The notes beneath the pieces are model-generated. The model made no database searches. It was given only the letters and a program-made list of their open reading frames with translations, and was not told the origin of the DNA. Source: G963677325 sp963810555 (lineage in GTDB: Bacteria; Bacteroidota; Bacteroidia; Bacteroidales; Prolixibacteraceae). Taken from it: 64,000 bases of DNA. Location of the stretch: contig CAWENX010000018.1 in NCBI GenBank assembly GCA_963810555.1, positions 62,001 to 126,000 on the forward strand, written 5' to 3'. The position numbers were made by a program, and so were the translations under genes. Numbering within the stretch: position 1 is the first letter of the stretch; every line of letters begins with the position of its first letter. Shown piece by piece: positions 35,138 to 45,016 of the stretch.

Positions 35138-35515
35138 ATTAAGAATTAATAGTAGATTATAGACTTTAGGCTTTGGGGAGTGAACAGTGAACAGAAACCC
35201 TAACTTCGTGAGATTTTGTGTAAAACTCTGTAGAACTTTGTTTAACTGGTTGAGATCAGTAATCAGTGATCACTAAATATTAAAACTCTGAAACTATAAA
35301 GCCTGCACATGCAGCCTAAAGTCTATAGCCTTTTTTAATTCATAATTCATATATTATAATTCATAATTCACATCTTTTTATCATTTATTTTTATTTAATT
35401 TGACTAAAAAAAGAGAACATGATTAACCTGTTGGGATTATTCAGAACGGTTTTACCTAAAGCCTGCAGCCTAAAGTCTGTGGCCTTTTTTAATTTATAAT
35501 TCATAATTCTTTAAT
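35138..35515. other. Intergenic stretch of repeats between nrnA-like and ndk
   Basis: Contains GTGTAA-type steps at 35208, 35218, 35230 and 35240 (10-12 bp apart), two tracts of the CCTAAAG heptamer family (35301-35331 and 35455-35489) and AATTCATAATTC-type A/T repeats. No gene is seen. Confidence 0.65.
35455..35489 (+). repeat. Heptamer array (CCTAAAG family, five units)
   Basis: Exact 7-bp steps: CCTAAAG, CCTGCAG, CCTAAAG, TCTGTGG, CCTTTTT. Related tracts at 35301-35331 and 36052-36086. Confidence 0.85.
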
Positions 35516-35935
35516 ATGGCAGAAAATATTACATTCACGATGATAAAACCCTCAGCGGTTAAAAGCAATTTCTCAGGTCCGATTTTAAAAATGATCAATG
35601 ACAAAGGCTTCCGGATAAAGGCCATAAAAATGGTCCGTCTTACCCGGGAACGGGCTGAAGCCTTCTATGCTATTCATAAAGGGAAGCCTTTTTTTGAAGG
35701 ATTGGTGGAATATATGTCTTCCGGGCCGGTTATAGCCGCCATCCTGGAAAAAGAGAACGCTGTTGAAGATTTCAGGGAATTAATCGGGAACACCAATCCG
35801 GAGAAAGCCGCTGAAGGAACAATCAGAAAATTATTTGCTGAATCGCTGACTGCCAATGCCATCCATGGCGCTGACAGTGACGAGAATGCTGTACGCGAAG
35901 GGTCATTTTTCTTCTCAGAAATGGAGCAGTTTTAG
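35516..35935 (+). CDS. ndk: Nucleoside-diphosphate kinase
   Basis: 139 residues, full length. N-terminal TFTMIKPSAVKSNFSGPIL, the central PVIAAILEKENAVEDFRELIGNTNPEKAAEGTIR and the phosphohistidine in NAIHGADSDENA (His117) are all present. It balances nucleoside triphosphate pools using ATP. The leader is made of A/T repeats with no recognisable ribosome-binding site. Confidence 0.97.
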   Translation: MAENITFTMIKPSAVKSNFSGPILKMINDKGFRIKAIKMVRLTRERAEAFYAIHKGKPFFEGLVEYMSSGPVIAAILEKENAVEDFRELIGNTNPEKAAEGTIRKLFAESLTANAIHGADSDENAVREGSFFFSEMEQF

Positions 35936-35973
35936 GCATTGACCATTAGTTAATTGTATAGGTTTCAGTTTTT

Positions 35974-36000
35974 CAGCAGCAGCAGCAGCAGCAGCAGCAG
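35974..36000 (+). repeat. CAG trinucleotide microsatellite, nine copies
   Basis: Nine perfect CAG units, 39 bp after the ndk stop and before the convergent lactonase gene. It is not in any supported reading frame. Confidence 0.95.
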
Positions 36001-36083
36001 TCCGGCATTCGCAGGTTCCGACCGCCTCCGGCAAGTGCAACTGCCACTTTCCCTAAAGCCTGATAGTCTGACAACCTAACAGT

Positions 36084-37235
36084 CTACTTTTGAAACAAAA
36101 GACAAACCGGCGTATAGGCCTGAATCTGATCCGTAAAGGTCAATAATCCGGTTGATTTGTTTCTCCTGAAAGCGACTATATTTTGTGAGTTTTGATTGGC
36201 TACCAATAAATAATCTTCATCCGGAGAGAGGGTAAAATTCCTGGGGGTTTCACCCCTGACAGGTTCCTGCCCGATTATATTTAACTTCCCGCTTGCTTCA
36301 TTAACGGCAAATATGGCAATTGAATTGTATCCCCTGTTGGAAACATAGAGGAAACGTCCATCTTTGGTAATATGAATATCGGCAGGATAATTCGCTTTTT
36401 TATAATCCGCGGGGGTCGAAGGAACTGTTTCGAGGATGGTGTAACTCCCATCCTTATTTAGAGAGCAGGCCGTAACTGTACTTGAAAGTTCATCGGCAAT
36501 ATAGAGAAACTTTTTATCGGGGTGAAAAGCCAAATGACGCGGTCCAGTTCCCGGATTCAGTTTGATTTCAGGATTTGAAGCAGGAACAAGCTTTGAATTT
36601 TTCTTATCAAGATGATAAACTGATACGGCATCTGTTCCAAGGTCAGCCACGAAAATTCTGTCTGTTCCGGGTTCAAAGAAAGCGCTGTGAACGTGTGGGC
36701 TTTCCTGCCTTCCCTTAACAGGACCGCTTCCATAATGCTGTTTGACATCAAGCGGCGGAGTGATTGTTCCTGTTTTCCCCAACTTAAAAAGCGCCACACT
36801 CCCTCCTGTGTAGTTTGCTGCCAATACAAAACCATCTGAATTAACAGATACATAGCACGGATGAGCGCCGCCGCTTGAAACCTTATTAATCAAAGGGTAA
36901 TTCTTATTGCCCTCTGAAACTGAAAATGATTCAATATATCCCGTTTTGTTTCCTTTTGAATCAGTCGTCTCATTAACGGCAAGCAGATACCGTCCATCTT
37001 TGGTCAATGCCAGAAAAGAGGGATTCTCTGATTGAGCAACCAGTTCCGGTTTGGTAAGTTTGCCGGAATTAATATCCAATCCGGCACGGTATATTCCTTC
37101 ACTGCCTTTATCGGTATAGGTTCCTATTAAAAAATGCTGAATGGACTGTTCACCCTTAGGCTGAGCATCGATAATACTTATCATTCCGTAGTTTATAACA
37201 AACAACAGGAATATGAAAGAAATTGTTTTTTTCAT
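36084..37235 (-). CDS. Lactonase family beta-propeller (6-phosphogluconolactonase type)
   Basis: 383 residues: signal peptide to about IIDAQ, then seven propeller blades with the family repeats (FLIGTYTDKGSEGIYRAGLD, GGAHPCYVSVNSDGFVLAANYTGGSVALF, GTGPRHLAFHPDKKFLYIADELSSTVTAC, YPADIHITKDGRFLYVSNRGYNSIAIF). The family includes cytosolic 6-phosphogluconolactonase and cis,cis-muconate-cycloisomerase relatives. Export argues for a periplasmic sugar lactonase and against the pentose phosphate enzyme. Its 3' end lies in a CCTAAAG-type repeat tract. Confidence 0.85.
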   Translation of the reverse strand: MKKTISFIFLLFVINYGMISIIDAQPKGEQSIQHFLIGTYTDKGSEGIYRAGLDINSGKLTKPELVAQSENPSFLALTKDGRYLLAVNETTDSKGNKTGYIESFSVSEGNKNYPLINKVSSGGAHPCYVSVNSDGFVLAANYTGGSVALFKLGKTGTITPPLDVKQHYGSGPVKGRQESPHVHSAFFEPGTDRIFVADLGTDAVSVYHLDKKNSKLVPASNPEIKLNPGTGPRHLAFHPDKKFLYIADELSSTVTACSLNKDGSYTILETVPSTPADYKKANYPADIHITKDGRFLYVSNRGYNSIAIFAVNEASGKLNIIGQEPVRGETPRNFTLSPDEDYLLVANQNSQNIVAFRRNKSTGLLTFTDQIQAYTPVCLLFQK

Positions 37236-37263
37236 AAAAGAAGTATTTTAACAGTGCAAATTA

Positions 37264-39699
37264 TTATCTTTTTCTCAAAGCATCCCTGATTTTCTGCCAA
37301 ATAGTGGGTTTATTCTTTTCTTCCTTATTTACATCCGGACTTACCGGAGCTTTTTTCTGCTGTACTTTTGATTGATCCGTATTTCGTTCACTTTTTTCTT
37401 TTTGCTTTGAATTAAAAAGCCCCCATAAATTAAATATTCCTTTTTCCCTAAGGACTTCTTTATAATGAGGAGTATCAAGCATAGCCAGCGCTCTCTCATC
37501 CGGTTCCGGGAAAGTATGGAATTGATAATCCCGGAATCCGGGATCACGGTATAATTTGTTGAAAAATTTCCCGACAATTGGCAAGGCTGTATAACCTCCG
37601 CGTCCCAGGGCAATATTTCTGAAATGTATGGAAGGCTCCTCACCTCCGACCCAGCACCCTGTTACCAGATCGGGAGTGTACCCCATAAACCAACCGTCAG
37701 CATAATTCTGTGTAGTACCAGTTTTTCCTGCAAAATCTCCTTGTACTTTGTATAAGCTTCTGATCTCAGATCCCGTTCCCTCGTTAACGACAGATTTAAG
37801 AAAATGGGTAATAATCCTGGCATTTTCAGGAGAAAGGACTTCCTTCTGATCATCAGACGGAACAAATTTTTTCAATATTTTACCATTGCCATCTTCAATT
37901 CTCAGGATATAATTTGGTGCAACAATTTTGCCCTGATTGTCCAGGCAACAATATGCTTTGGCCATATCAAGCAAAGAGATATCCGCAACACCCAATGCAA
38001 GAGAAGGAACTTCCGGTAAATCTGCATCAATTCCCATTGCTTTTGCCAGGCGGACCGCTTCCGGGATCCCTGATTCTACAAGCACCTGGACAGAAACAGT
38101 ATTTACAGATTTACACAGCGCTCCTTCGAGGGAATAATAACCGCCATACTGGTCATCCGAATTGGAAGGTGACCAATTCTGGTATTCCGGGTAGGTGATC
38201 TTCTGATTTGCATAGTATTTATCAGGTGGCAGTCCCTGTTCAAGAGCCGAGGCATATACAATTGGTTTAAATGCAGATCCAACTTGCCGCCGGCTTAATA
38301 CATGATCATACTGGAAATAGCGGAAATCGTCACCGCCAATCCATGCTTTTATGTCTCCTGTTTCCGGTTCAATGGCTATAAAACCGCAATGAAGTAAAGT
38401 CAGCATATATTTAATAGAATCCATCGGAGAAATGTTCACACTTTTTTCTCCTGTCCAGGAAAATAGTTTCATACTTAAGGGCTTCCTGAATGCCTCGGCT
38501 ATTTCGGTCTGAGATTTACCTGCCTCTTTCATTCTTTTATAACGGTCTGATCTTTTCATTGCCCTTTCAAGGATTTGGGTATTTTTCCCCCATGGATATT
38601 TGCCTTGCCAGTGTTTTTCAAAGGTTGCCTGTAATTCTTTCATCCTTTCCTGCATTGACAATTCGGCATACTTCTGCATCCGGGAATCAATTGTTGTAAT
38701 TATTTTCAGTCCGTCAGTGTACAAATTATAAGGTGTTCCATCAGGTTTATTGTTACCCAAACACCATTCTTCCAACTGAGGGCGGATAAGTTCTCTGAAA
38801 TAGGCTGCCAATCCAGTGTTATATACAAGATAATTGTATTTCAGACCAAGCGGTTCTTTCATGTACTTTGCCGCCTGTTGAGAAGTAATATATTTATATT
38901 TAAGCATTTGGCTTATAACAACATTCCTTCTTTGCAACGACCTCTCAGGATTCTTGTGCGGATTATAATAATTATTGGCTTTCAATAAACCTACCAATGT
39001 AGCCGCCTGAGATACTGTCAGTTTGGCCGGAGTGGTACTAAAAAACCTTTCGGCTGCCGTCTCAATACCATAGGTATTTTCGCCAAATGGAACTGTATTT
39101 AAGTAAAGGGTGAGGATTTCTTCTTTCGAATAGAGCTTTTCAAGCCGGTAGGCTATGATCGATTCCCTTATTTTACTTATCGGTATTGTCAGGGGTCCGT
39201 AATTTTTCCTTCCAAATATATTTTTAACTACTTGTTGCGAAAGGGTCGATCCCCCGCCGGCACTGCGGTCAACCATAAAGATAGTCTTGACCACCACCCG
39301 AAGCAGCGCCCATTCATCAATTCCCCGATGTTCATAAAATCGGACGTCCTCTGTGGCAACGAGTGCATTGATCACATTCGGGGAAATTTCCTTAAACTTT
39401 ACATTGCTCCTGTTTTCAACATAGTAACGGCCCAATAATTTATTATCTTTAGAATATACTTCCGATGCAACAGGTTCTTTTATTTTAATCAGCGCTGCTG
39501 AATCCGGCAATTGTCCGAAAGTACCTGCATAAACTAATGCAAATAATATTATCAGAAGAAAAAATCCAAACAAACCTAATTTAATTCCCCAGAATATTAA
39601 AGTTCTGATAGGAAAATGGCCCTTGGAAATCAATGATTTTTGTGGAAGGCTCGTCCTCTTTCTTTTTCGACCCAAAGTATTTCTTTTCCTTGCTGACAT
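37264..39699 (-). CDS. Penicillin-binding protein 1A (bifunctional glycosyltransferase/transpeptidase)
   Basis: 811 residues. Basic cytosolic tail, one membrane anchor (LGLFGFFLLIILFALVYAGTF), GT51 glycosyltransferase with ALVATEDVRFYEHRGID and GGSTLSQQVVKN, then the transpeptidase with SAFK (RQVGSAFKPIVYA), SVN (KSVNTVSVQV) and KTG (GKTGTTQNYADGWFMG) boxes. A lysine-rich tail follows. Polymerises and crosslinks peptidoglycan. The lactonase gene lies 28 bp downstream on the same strand. Confidence 0.95.
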   Translation of the reverse strand: MSARKRNTLGRKRKRTSLPQKSLISKGHFPIRTLIFWGIKLGLFGFFLLIILFALVYAGTFGQLPDSAALIKIKEPVASEVYSKDNKLLGRYYVENRSNVKFKEISPNVINALVATEDVRFYEHRGIDEWALLRVVVKTIFMVDRSAGGGSTLSQQVVKNIFGRKNYGPLTIPISKIRESIIAYRLEKLYSKEEILTLYLNTVPFGENTYGIETAAERFFSTTPAKLTVSQAATLVGLLKANNYYNPHKNPERSLQRRNVVISQMLKYKYITSQQAAKYMKEPLGLKYNYLVYNTGLAAYFRELIRPQLEEWCLGNNKPDGTPYNLYTDGLKIITTIDSRMQKYAELSMQERMKELQATFEKHWQGKYPWGKNTQILERAMKRSDRYKRMKEAGKSQTEIAEAFRKPLSMKLFSWTGEKSVNISPMDSIKYMLTLLHCGFIAIEPETGDIKAWIGGDDFRYFQYDHVLSRRQVGSAFKPIVYASALEQGLPPDKYYANQKITYPEYQNWSPSNSDDQYGGYYSLEGALCKSVNTVSVQVLVESGIPEAVRLAKAMGIDADLPEVPSLALGVADISLLDMAKAYCCLDNQGKIVAPNYILRIEDGNGKILKKFVPSDDQKEVLSPENARIITHFLKSVVNEGTGSEIRSLYKVQGDFAGKTGTTQNYADGWFMGYTPDLVTGCWVGGEEPSIHFRNIALGRGGYTALPIVGKFFNKLYRDPGFRDYQFHTFPEPDERALAMLDTPHYKEVLREKGIFNLWGLFNSKQKEKSERNTDQSKVQQKKAPVSPDVNKEEKNKPTIWQKIRDALRKR

Positions 39700-40165
39700 A
39701 CCCCTATTTCTTTTTCTCTTTTAAGCTGTCCGATGGTTTTCACAGATATAAGGCGGTAAGTTAAACGTCTGTAAAATTAGTTATTTTGTCTGAGGAAAAC
39801 TCATAATCAGTGACGACCACCGGTAATTGATATCTTCTTATTCATTAAATTAAATCCTGATAAAAAGATTTGTATTGTGAGACAAGGTATTAGAAATCAA
39901 TATCAACATTTTATTCAAAAAAAATGGTATTTATGTGAAAATAATTCATTAAGAATTTTGTTTAATCCAATATTTTTACAGACCTTAGCCAATGCCAATT
40001 CATTTGGCTGAAAAACTAACTAAAAAAGAAAATTTATGATTTCCTGTCGGATTTGTTGTACTAAACAAAAATTTTGCCTTGTAAATGTTGCATAATTAAG
40101 TGAGATGCCTTATCTTTCGGGAAATCTGAGTGATTATTAACTATTTTAATTAACTTTTTTGTACT
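39700..40165. other. Divergent intergenic region between PBP1A and HU genes
   Basis: 466 bp with no gene. It must hold promoters for both directions, but no exact TAnnTTTG box with a well-spaced TTTG was found for either; the AT-rich leader before HU (TTAATTAACTTTTTTG near 40146) is the best candidate. No repeat array is seen here. Confidence 0.5.
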
Positions 40166-40438
40166 ATGAACAAAGCTCAATTAATCGATGCTATTTCTGC
40201 AGAAGCAGGAATGACAAAAGTAGACGCCAAAAAAGCATTAGATGCTTTTGTAAAAACAACAAGCGAACAGTTGAAACAAGGCGATCGTATTGCTCTTATC
40301 GGATTCGGAACTTTCTCAGTTACAGAACGTCCCGCCCGTCAGGGCCGTAACCCCCAAACTGGCGCAAAAATCAAAATTGCAAAGAAAAAAGTTGTAAAAT
40401 TCAAAGCCGGCAGCGAATTAACGGCTGATGTACAGTAA
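40166..40438 (+). CDS. hup: HU family DNA-binding protein
   Basis: 90 residues, the whole HU fold: MNKAQLIDAISAEAGMTKVDAKKALDAF helices, GDRIALIGFGTFSVTERPARQGRNPQTG with the DNA-binding arm, and KIAKKKVVKFKAGSELTADV. HU bends and compacts DNA. Codon use is of a highly expressed gene, and a strong terminator follows directly. Confidence 0.97.
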   Translation: MNKAQLIDAISAEAGMTKVDAKKALDAFVKTTSEQLKQGDRIALIGFGTFSVTERPARQGRNPQTGAKIKIAKKKVVKFKAGSELTADVQ

Positions 40439-40451
40439 AACATTCAAAAGT

Positions 40452-40482
40452 AAAAGGGGTTTAAAAACCCCTTTTCTTTTGA
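40452..40482 (+). terminator. Rho-independent terminator of the HU gene
   Basis: The arms AAAAGGGGTTT (40452-40462) and AAACCCCTTTT (40465-40475) pair perfectly, followed by CTTTTG. It starts 14 bp after the stop codon. Confidence 0.88.
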
Positions 40483-40560
40483 TATCTCCTCCTCTAAATC
40501 TCTGCCTTAATATCTCTGTCATGTCACCAGGTTTGAGATAAATTTGCGTTTTCTCCCCTC

Positions 40561-40611
40561 TTTGTGCGCTCTTTGAACGCTGTTCCTGCGCTTAAGAGCG
40601 AAATAATTGCG
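40561..40611 (-). repeat. 11-bp phased array (core GCG), sister of the 12.5-kb array
   Basis: CG steps at 40567, 40578, 40589, 40599 and 40610 (spacing 11, 11, 10, 11). 40561-40581 is the exact reverse complement of 12566-12586. It lies between the HU terminator and the end of the ABC exporter gene. Confidence 0.7.
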
Positions 40612-40662
40612 AATAAAGTACTTTTAAATATCACTCAGGCTATCGTCCTGAAAGACTCCGAT

Positions 40663-42486
40663 CTAAAAGTTTTGCATAGCATGAAGCTTTTTATAAATGC
40701 CATCTGCCTCCAATAATTCCTCATGATTTCCCCTTTCAACAATTTCACCTTCATGGAATACGCATATTAAATCTGCATTTTTAATGGTAGATAAACGGTG
40801 GGCAATGACTATGGAAGTACGGTTTTTCATCAAATTCTCAAGAGCTTCCTGTACAAGTTTCTCTGATTCAGTATCGAGAGCTGAAGTGGCTTCATCAAGA
40901 ATGAGTATGGGCGGATTCTTCAAAACAGCACGGGCAATTGAAATCCGCTGACGCTGACCACCTGATAGCTTTCCTCCCCTGTCGCCGATATTCGTTTGAT
41001 AGCCGTCAGAAGTAGCAATAATAAAATCATGGGCATTGGCAACCTTAGCGGCATTTTCTACCTGCTCAAATGTGGCATTTTCAACGCCAAAGGAAATATT
41101 ATTAAAGAAAGTATCATTAAAAAGTATCGGTTCCTGGTTCACATTACCCATCAATCCTCTCAAGTCTGCTATTTTGTAATCCCTGATATCGATGCCGTCT
41201 ACCATGATCTGACCTTCGGATACATCATAAAACCGAGGAAGCAAATCAACAAAGGTAGACTTGCCTGATCCGGATTGCCCAACCAATGCAACAGTCTTAC
41301 CCAACGGAACAGTAAGATTTACATTCTTAAGCACGTTATCTTCCTGGTACCTGAAAGTAACATTTTTATATGCTATTTCCCTTGTGAATTTGTTAACAGG
41401 TATTGGATTCTCTCTCTCAACGATATTGTTGTCAGCTAACATCACCTTGTCAATCCGGTCCATTGAGGCCAATCCTTTTTGTACGGAATACAAGGCAGTT
41501 GTAAATGACTTGGCGGGATTGATAATCGTATAGAAAAAAGCCAGGTAAGTAATAAATACAGCAGCGGATATTGTGCTGTGATTGCTTAACACAAGAGTAC
41601 CTCCATACCACAGAACGATCACTATTACAGCAGTTCCTAAAAATTCACTCATCGGATGAGCAAGATACCGTCTCCACATCAGATTGTTCATAATGTGATA
41701 GTATTCAGTATTCTGTCTTCCAAAATGAGCTTTCACTTTTTCTTCGGCATTGAAAGCCTTTATGACTCGTAATCCTGTGAGAGATTCTTCGATTGTTGAA
41801 AGCAACTCCCCCATTTTATTCTGTCCGCGCATGGAAGGCTTTTTAAGACTTTTCCCGACTTTACCTATCAGATAACCTACAACCGGCAATAAAAGAAAAA
41901 CAAATAAGGTCAAAGACCATGACATGTAAATCATAACTATAAGCGATATGATAATGGTCATCGGATCTTTAAACAGCATCTCAAGAGAATTCATGATTGA
42001 ATTATCAATCTCCTGAACGTCGCCGGTCATTCTGGCAATGATATCTCCCTTTCGTTCTTCAGAAAAAAATCCAAGCGGCAGGATTAAGATTTTTCTGTAT
42101 ATCTGATTACGTATATCACGCACAACCCCATTTCGCAAAGGGACCATCATACAACTGCCCAAATAGGTAAACCCCACTTTTAACAAAACCATAATGACAA
42201 GGAAGATCCCAATATAAATGAGAGTGACCTGACTGCCATGTTCATGAATAATCTTGCTTATTTCATATAATACATTTTCTTCAATGCTGCTCTTTGTAAA
42301 AAGCAGTTGAGCAGGTTTAGTTTCAACCACTTTCATGGTGCCGAACAGAACCTGAAGCACAGGTATAAGGGCAAGTAATTGAAACGCTCCGAAGATTTGA
42401 CCAAGAAGATTAAATAGAATATTTAATATAACATAGCCTTTATAAGGAGGTATAAAACGTTTTAAAAGAAGGTAAAGACCTTTCAT
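40663..42486 (-). CDS. ABC exporter, MsbA-like (fused membrane and ATPase domains)
   Basis: 607 residues. Six membrane helices in about 1-330, then the ATPase with Walker A GQSGSGKST, signature LSGGQRQRISIARA, Walker B ILILDEATSALD and the H-loop IVIAHRLST. Half-transporters of this class work as dimers; MsbA flips lipid A, which fits a Gram-negative with a single-copy housekeeping exporter next to purB, but substrate is inferred. Full length. Confidence 0.9.
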   Translation of the reverse strand: MKGLYLLLKRFIPPYKGYVILNILFNLLGQIFGAFQLLALIPVLQVLFGTMKVVETKPAQLLFTKSSIEENVLYEISKIIHEHGSQVTLIYIGIFLVIMVLLKVGFTYLGSCMMVPLRNGVVRDIRNQIYRKILILPLGFFSEERKGDIIARMTGDVQEIDNSIMNSLEMLFKDPMTIIISLIVMIYMSWSLTLFVFLLLPVVGYLIGKVGKSLKKPSMRGQNKMGELLSTIEESLTGLRVIKAFNAEEKVKAHFGRQNTEYYHIMNNLMWRRYLAHPMSEFLGTAVIVIVLWYGGTLVLSNHSTISAAVFITYLAFFYTIINPAKSFTTALYSVQKGLASMDRIDKVMLADNNIVERENPIPVNKFTREIAYKNVTFRYQEDNVLKNVNLTVPLGKTVALVGQSGSGKSTFVDLLPRFYDVSEGQIMVDGIDIRDYKIADLRGLMGNVNQEPILFNDTFFNNISFGVENATFEQVENAAKVANAHDFIIATSDGYQTNIGDRGGKLSGGQRQRISIARAVLKNPPILILDEATSALDTESEKLVQEALENLMKNRTSIVIAHRLSTIKNADLICVFHEGEIVERGNHEELLEADGIYKKLHAMQNF

Positions 42487-42655
42487 AGTAACTAATTACA
42501 CGAATTATTGACGAATGACACTAATTTTTATTAGTCTTTTGTTTAATATTCAATTTATTAGAAGATAAGAATGTGTGATTGAAAGAGTGTGAAATTTTCT
42601 CATTTTCACATATTCTCATGTTCCTAAAAAATGTTCACTCTTTACTAATTACTGA

Positions 42656-44005
42656 TTAAATAGAGACACCTGTATAATTTTGTGGGGTAATCTGCATTAA
42701 TTCTTTTTTAACATCCTCGTTTACTGAAAGATTATCTATGAATTCATGAATCACCTCACGGTCAATTTTTCTGTTAACACGCGTCAGGTCCTTTAGTGTT
42801 TCATAAGCGTCAGGATAACCTTCCCTTCGTAAGATTGTTTGAATCGCCTCAGCTACCACAACCCAGTTTTCTTCAAGGTCACGATTTATGGCTTCAGTAT
42901 TCAGCAACAATTTACCTAACCCTTTTAAGGTTGATTTAATGGCAATCAGAGTATGGGCAATGGGCACACCAATATTCCTTAAAACCGTCGAATCGGTGAG
43001 ATCTCTCTGGAGTCTGGATATTGGCAATTTGCCTGAAAGATGTTCAAATACAGCATTTGCTATTCCAAGATTTCCTTCCGAATTCTCAAAATCGATGGGA
43101 TTGACTTTATGGGGCATTGCTGATGAACCGACCTCGCCTTTGGTAATTTTTTGCTTGAAATAATTCATGGAAATATAGGTCCAGCAATCCCTGTTAAAAT
43201 CAATAAGGATGGTGTTGATGCGTTTCATGTTGTCAAAAATCGCCCCGTAATTGTCATAATGAGCAATTTGAGTAGTAACCTGAGAACGTTCAAGCTGTAA
43301 AGCATTTCTCACAAACTTATTGGCAAAGTCAACCCAGTCAATATCCGGATAAGCCACATGATGTGCATTAAAATTACCTGTTGCTCCGCCGAATTTTGCA
43401 TAACAGGGAATTCCTTTCAACAATTCAAGCTGTACATTAAGCCGTTCAATAAAAACCTTCATTTCCTTGCCAAGCCGGGTCGGGGATGCAGGCTGTCCGT
43501 GTGTCTTGGCTAACATGGAAACATCCTCCCATGCATAAGCCATCTCCTCCAACTTTAAAATCAGTTCATCAATTAAAGGAGTATATACATTTTGTATTGC
43601 ATCCCTTAGCGAGCAAGGCACAGCAGTATTATTAATATCCTGGGAAGTTAATCCGAAATGAATGAACTCTTTGAACTTACTCAATCCCAATGAATCGAAC
43701 TTTTCTTTAATAAAATATTCTACCGCTTTGACATCATGATTTGTTATCTTTTCGATATCCTTTATCCGGCGGGCGTCATCAAGACTAAATGAATTATAAA
43801 TATCTCTTAGTTCAATGTTTAGCTCGGGATCATAATCCTTTAGCTGGGGCAGAGGGATCTCGGTCAGTGCAATAAAATATTCAATCTCAACAAATACCCG
43901 GTATTTTATCAGTGCAAATTCAGAAAAATAATCACCGAGCTCCGATACTTTATCACGATATCGCCCATCCACAGGTGAAATAGCAGTCAGATTTTCCAAT
44001 TCCAT
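42656..44005 (-). CDS. purB: Adenylosuccinate lyase
   Basis: 449 residues, E. coli-type PurB. ISPVDGRYRDKVSELGDYFSEFALIKYRVFVEIEYF at the N-terminus, HFGLTSQDINNTA, TKTHGQPASPT-like (LAKTHGQPASPTRLG) with the catalytic His, and the fumarase-superfamily signature GSSAMPHKVNPIDFENSEGN. It acts twice in purine synthesis, releasing fumarate from SAICAR and adenylosuccinate. Full length. Confidence 0.97.
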   Translation of the reverse strand: MELENLTAISPVDGRYRDKVSELGDYFSEFALIKYRVFVEIEYFIALTEIPLPQLKDYDPELNIELRDIYNSFSLDDARRIKDIEKITNHDVKAVEYFIKEKFDSLGLSKFKEFIHFGLTSQDINNTAVPCSLRDAIQNVYTPLIDELILKLEEMAYAWEDVSMLAKTHGQPASPTRLGKEMKVFIERLNVQLELLKGIPCYAKFGGATGNFNAHHVAYPDIDWVDFANKFVRNALQLERSQVTTQIAHYDNYGAIFDNMKRINTILIDFNRDCWTYISMNYFKQKITKGEVGSSAMPHKVNPIDFENSEGNLGIANAVFEHLSGKLPISRLQRDLTDSTVLRNIGVPIAHTLIAIKSTLKGLGKLLLNTEAINRDLEENWVVVAEAIQTILRREGYPDAYETLKDLTRVNRKIDREVIHEFIDNLSVNEDVKKELMQITPQNYTGVSI

Positions 44006-44853
44006 TTATAACGAATTTCACGAATTAATGACGAATCCCGCACTTGCGGGACGAATTGCCTGTTATATTGAATACAAAAGTAACAATTTCCCCGATATCA
44101 TTTGAAGTTTTAAGCCTAAAGCTTAAAGACCAAAGGTCGTTAGCCAATGAAAGAACTGGAAAAAATTATAATTGCCACAGATCACTAAGATGTCTTTTAT
44201 AGCTTGCTTGCTTTCTTACTTCCTTTCATTCATTGATTTACACAAAATAAGGGAGTGTAAACGGAAAATACTGCTTCACCCCTCACCTTATTCTTTTATT
44301 AATAAGTCCCACCATATCCTGAGATACAGTCCAAACAGAGTAACGGATCCTTATTCCCTTATTAATAAGCGAATAAGGGAAAATGTTCTATCGCAATTCT
44401 ATGCTACTTAGGAAATAAGGGAATCCTGATTTTTAATATAAGTTACATAAGAGGTAATATGTTTGATGTAATTCAAGGCTGCTAAGGGAAGAAGGGAATC
44501 CCCATTTTTATATAAGTAGGTTAAAAAACCGAAATAAGATCTTTGTAACCTAAAGTATTACTAACCTAATCTCCTACAGCATACAATCTAAAGTCTTCGT
44601 GTCAATTCGTCCTGATTCGTGAAATCTTTCAACATAAACCGCTACTTTGAACAAGTATTGTATTGCAGGCCTGGTTTAGAATCGGATTAATGTTTAACTG
44701 CTGTAATGAATGTTACTGCTGCCGTGAATTTGAATACACACTCAAGTTAATCAAAACTCCAGTCCACTTCCAGCCTGTTATCCTGGGATTGCCTTTTAAT
44801 TATATTTGTTTTCTTCCGGAAATTGCTTTACTCCTTTCAACACTTTACCAAAG

Positions 44854-44919
44854 TTGTACCAAATCCGTATTTTGTTCACTGTTTCTCCACTATTTATCCA
44901 CTATTCCTCCACTAATTAG
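44854..44919 (-). repeat. 11-bp phased array, six units (core CCACT)
   Basis: On the plus strand CCACT stands at 44887, 44898 and 44909, with TCACT at 44876 and CCGTA at 44865, all 11 bp apart; a sixth unit starts at 44854. On the minus strand the last RCG unit is ACGGATTTGGT. A degenerate AGTGTTGAAA (minus strand) follows, two bases out of register. Confidence 0.75.
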
Positions 44920-44961
44920 TGGAGAAACAGTGTTTATGCAGTATAAAAATAGTGTTAATGA

Positions 44962-45016
44962 TATTGCCTTGGTACGGACATGTTACGAGGAAGGTAATGC
45001 GAAGGTCTTCAGGGAT
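44962..45016 (+). repeat. 11-bp phased array (core TACG)
   Basis: Units start at 44962, 44973, 44984, 44995 and 45006, beginning TA in four of five. TACGAGGAAGG is identical to the unit at 18172. The sequence ATGTAAATAA, a possible degenerate form of the ATTGTTAAAT motif, begins at 45018, at the expected spacing. Confidence 0.6.

Noticed and set aside
44885..44905. TTATCCACT resembling a DnaA box, so a possible replication origin
   Set aside because: The word is one unit of an 11-bp array in which the other units do not fit a DnaA box; no dnaA/dnaN genes or clustered perfect boxes nearby.
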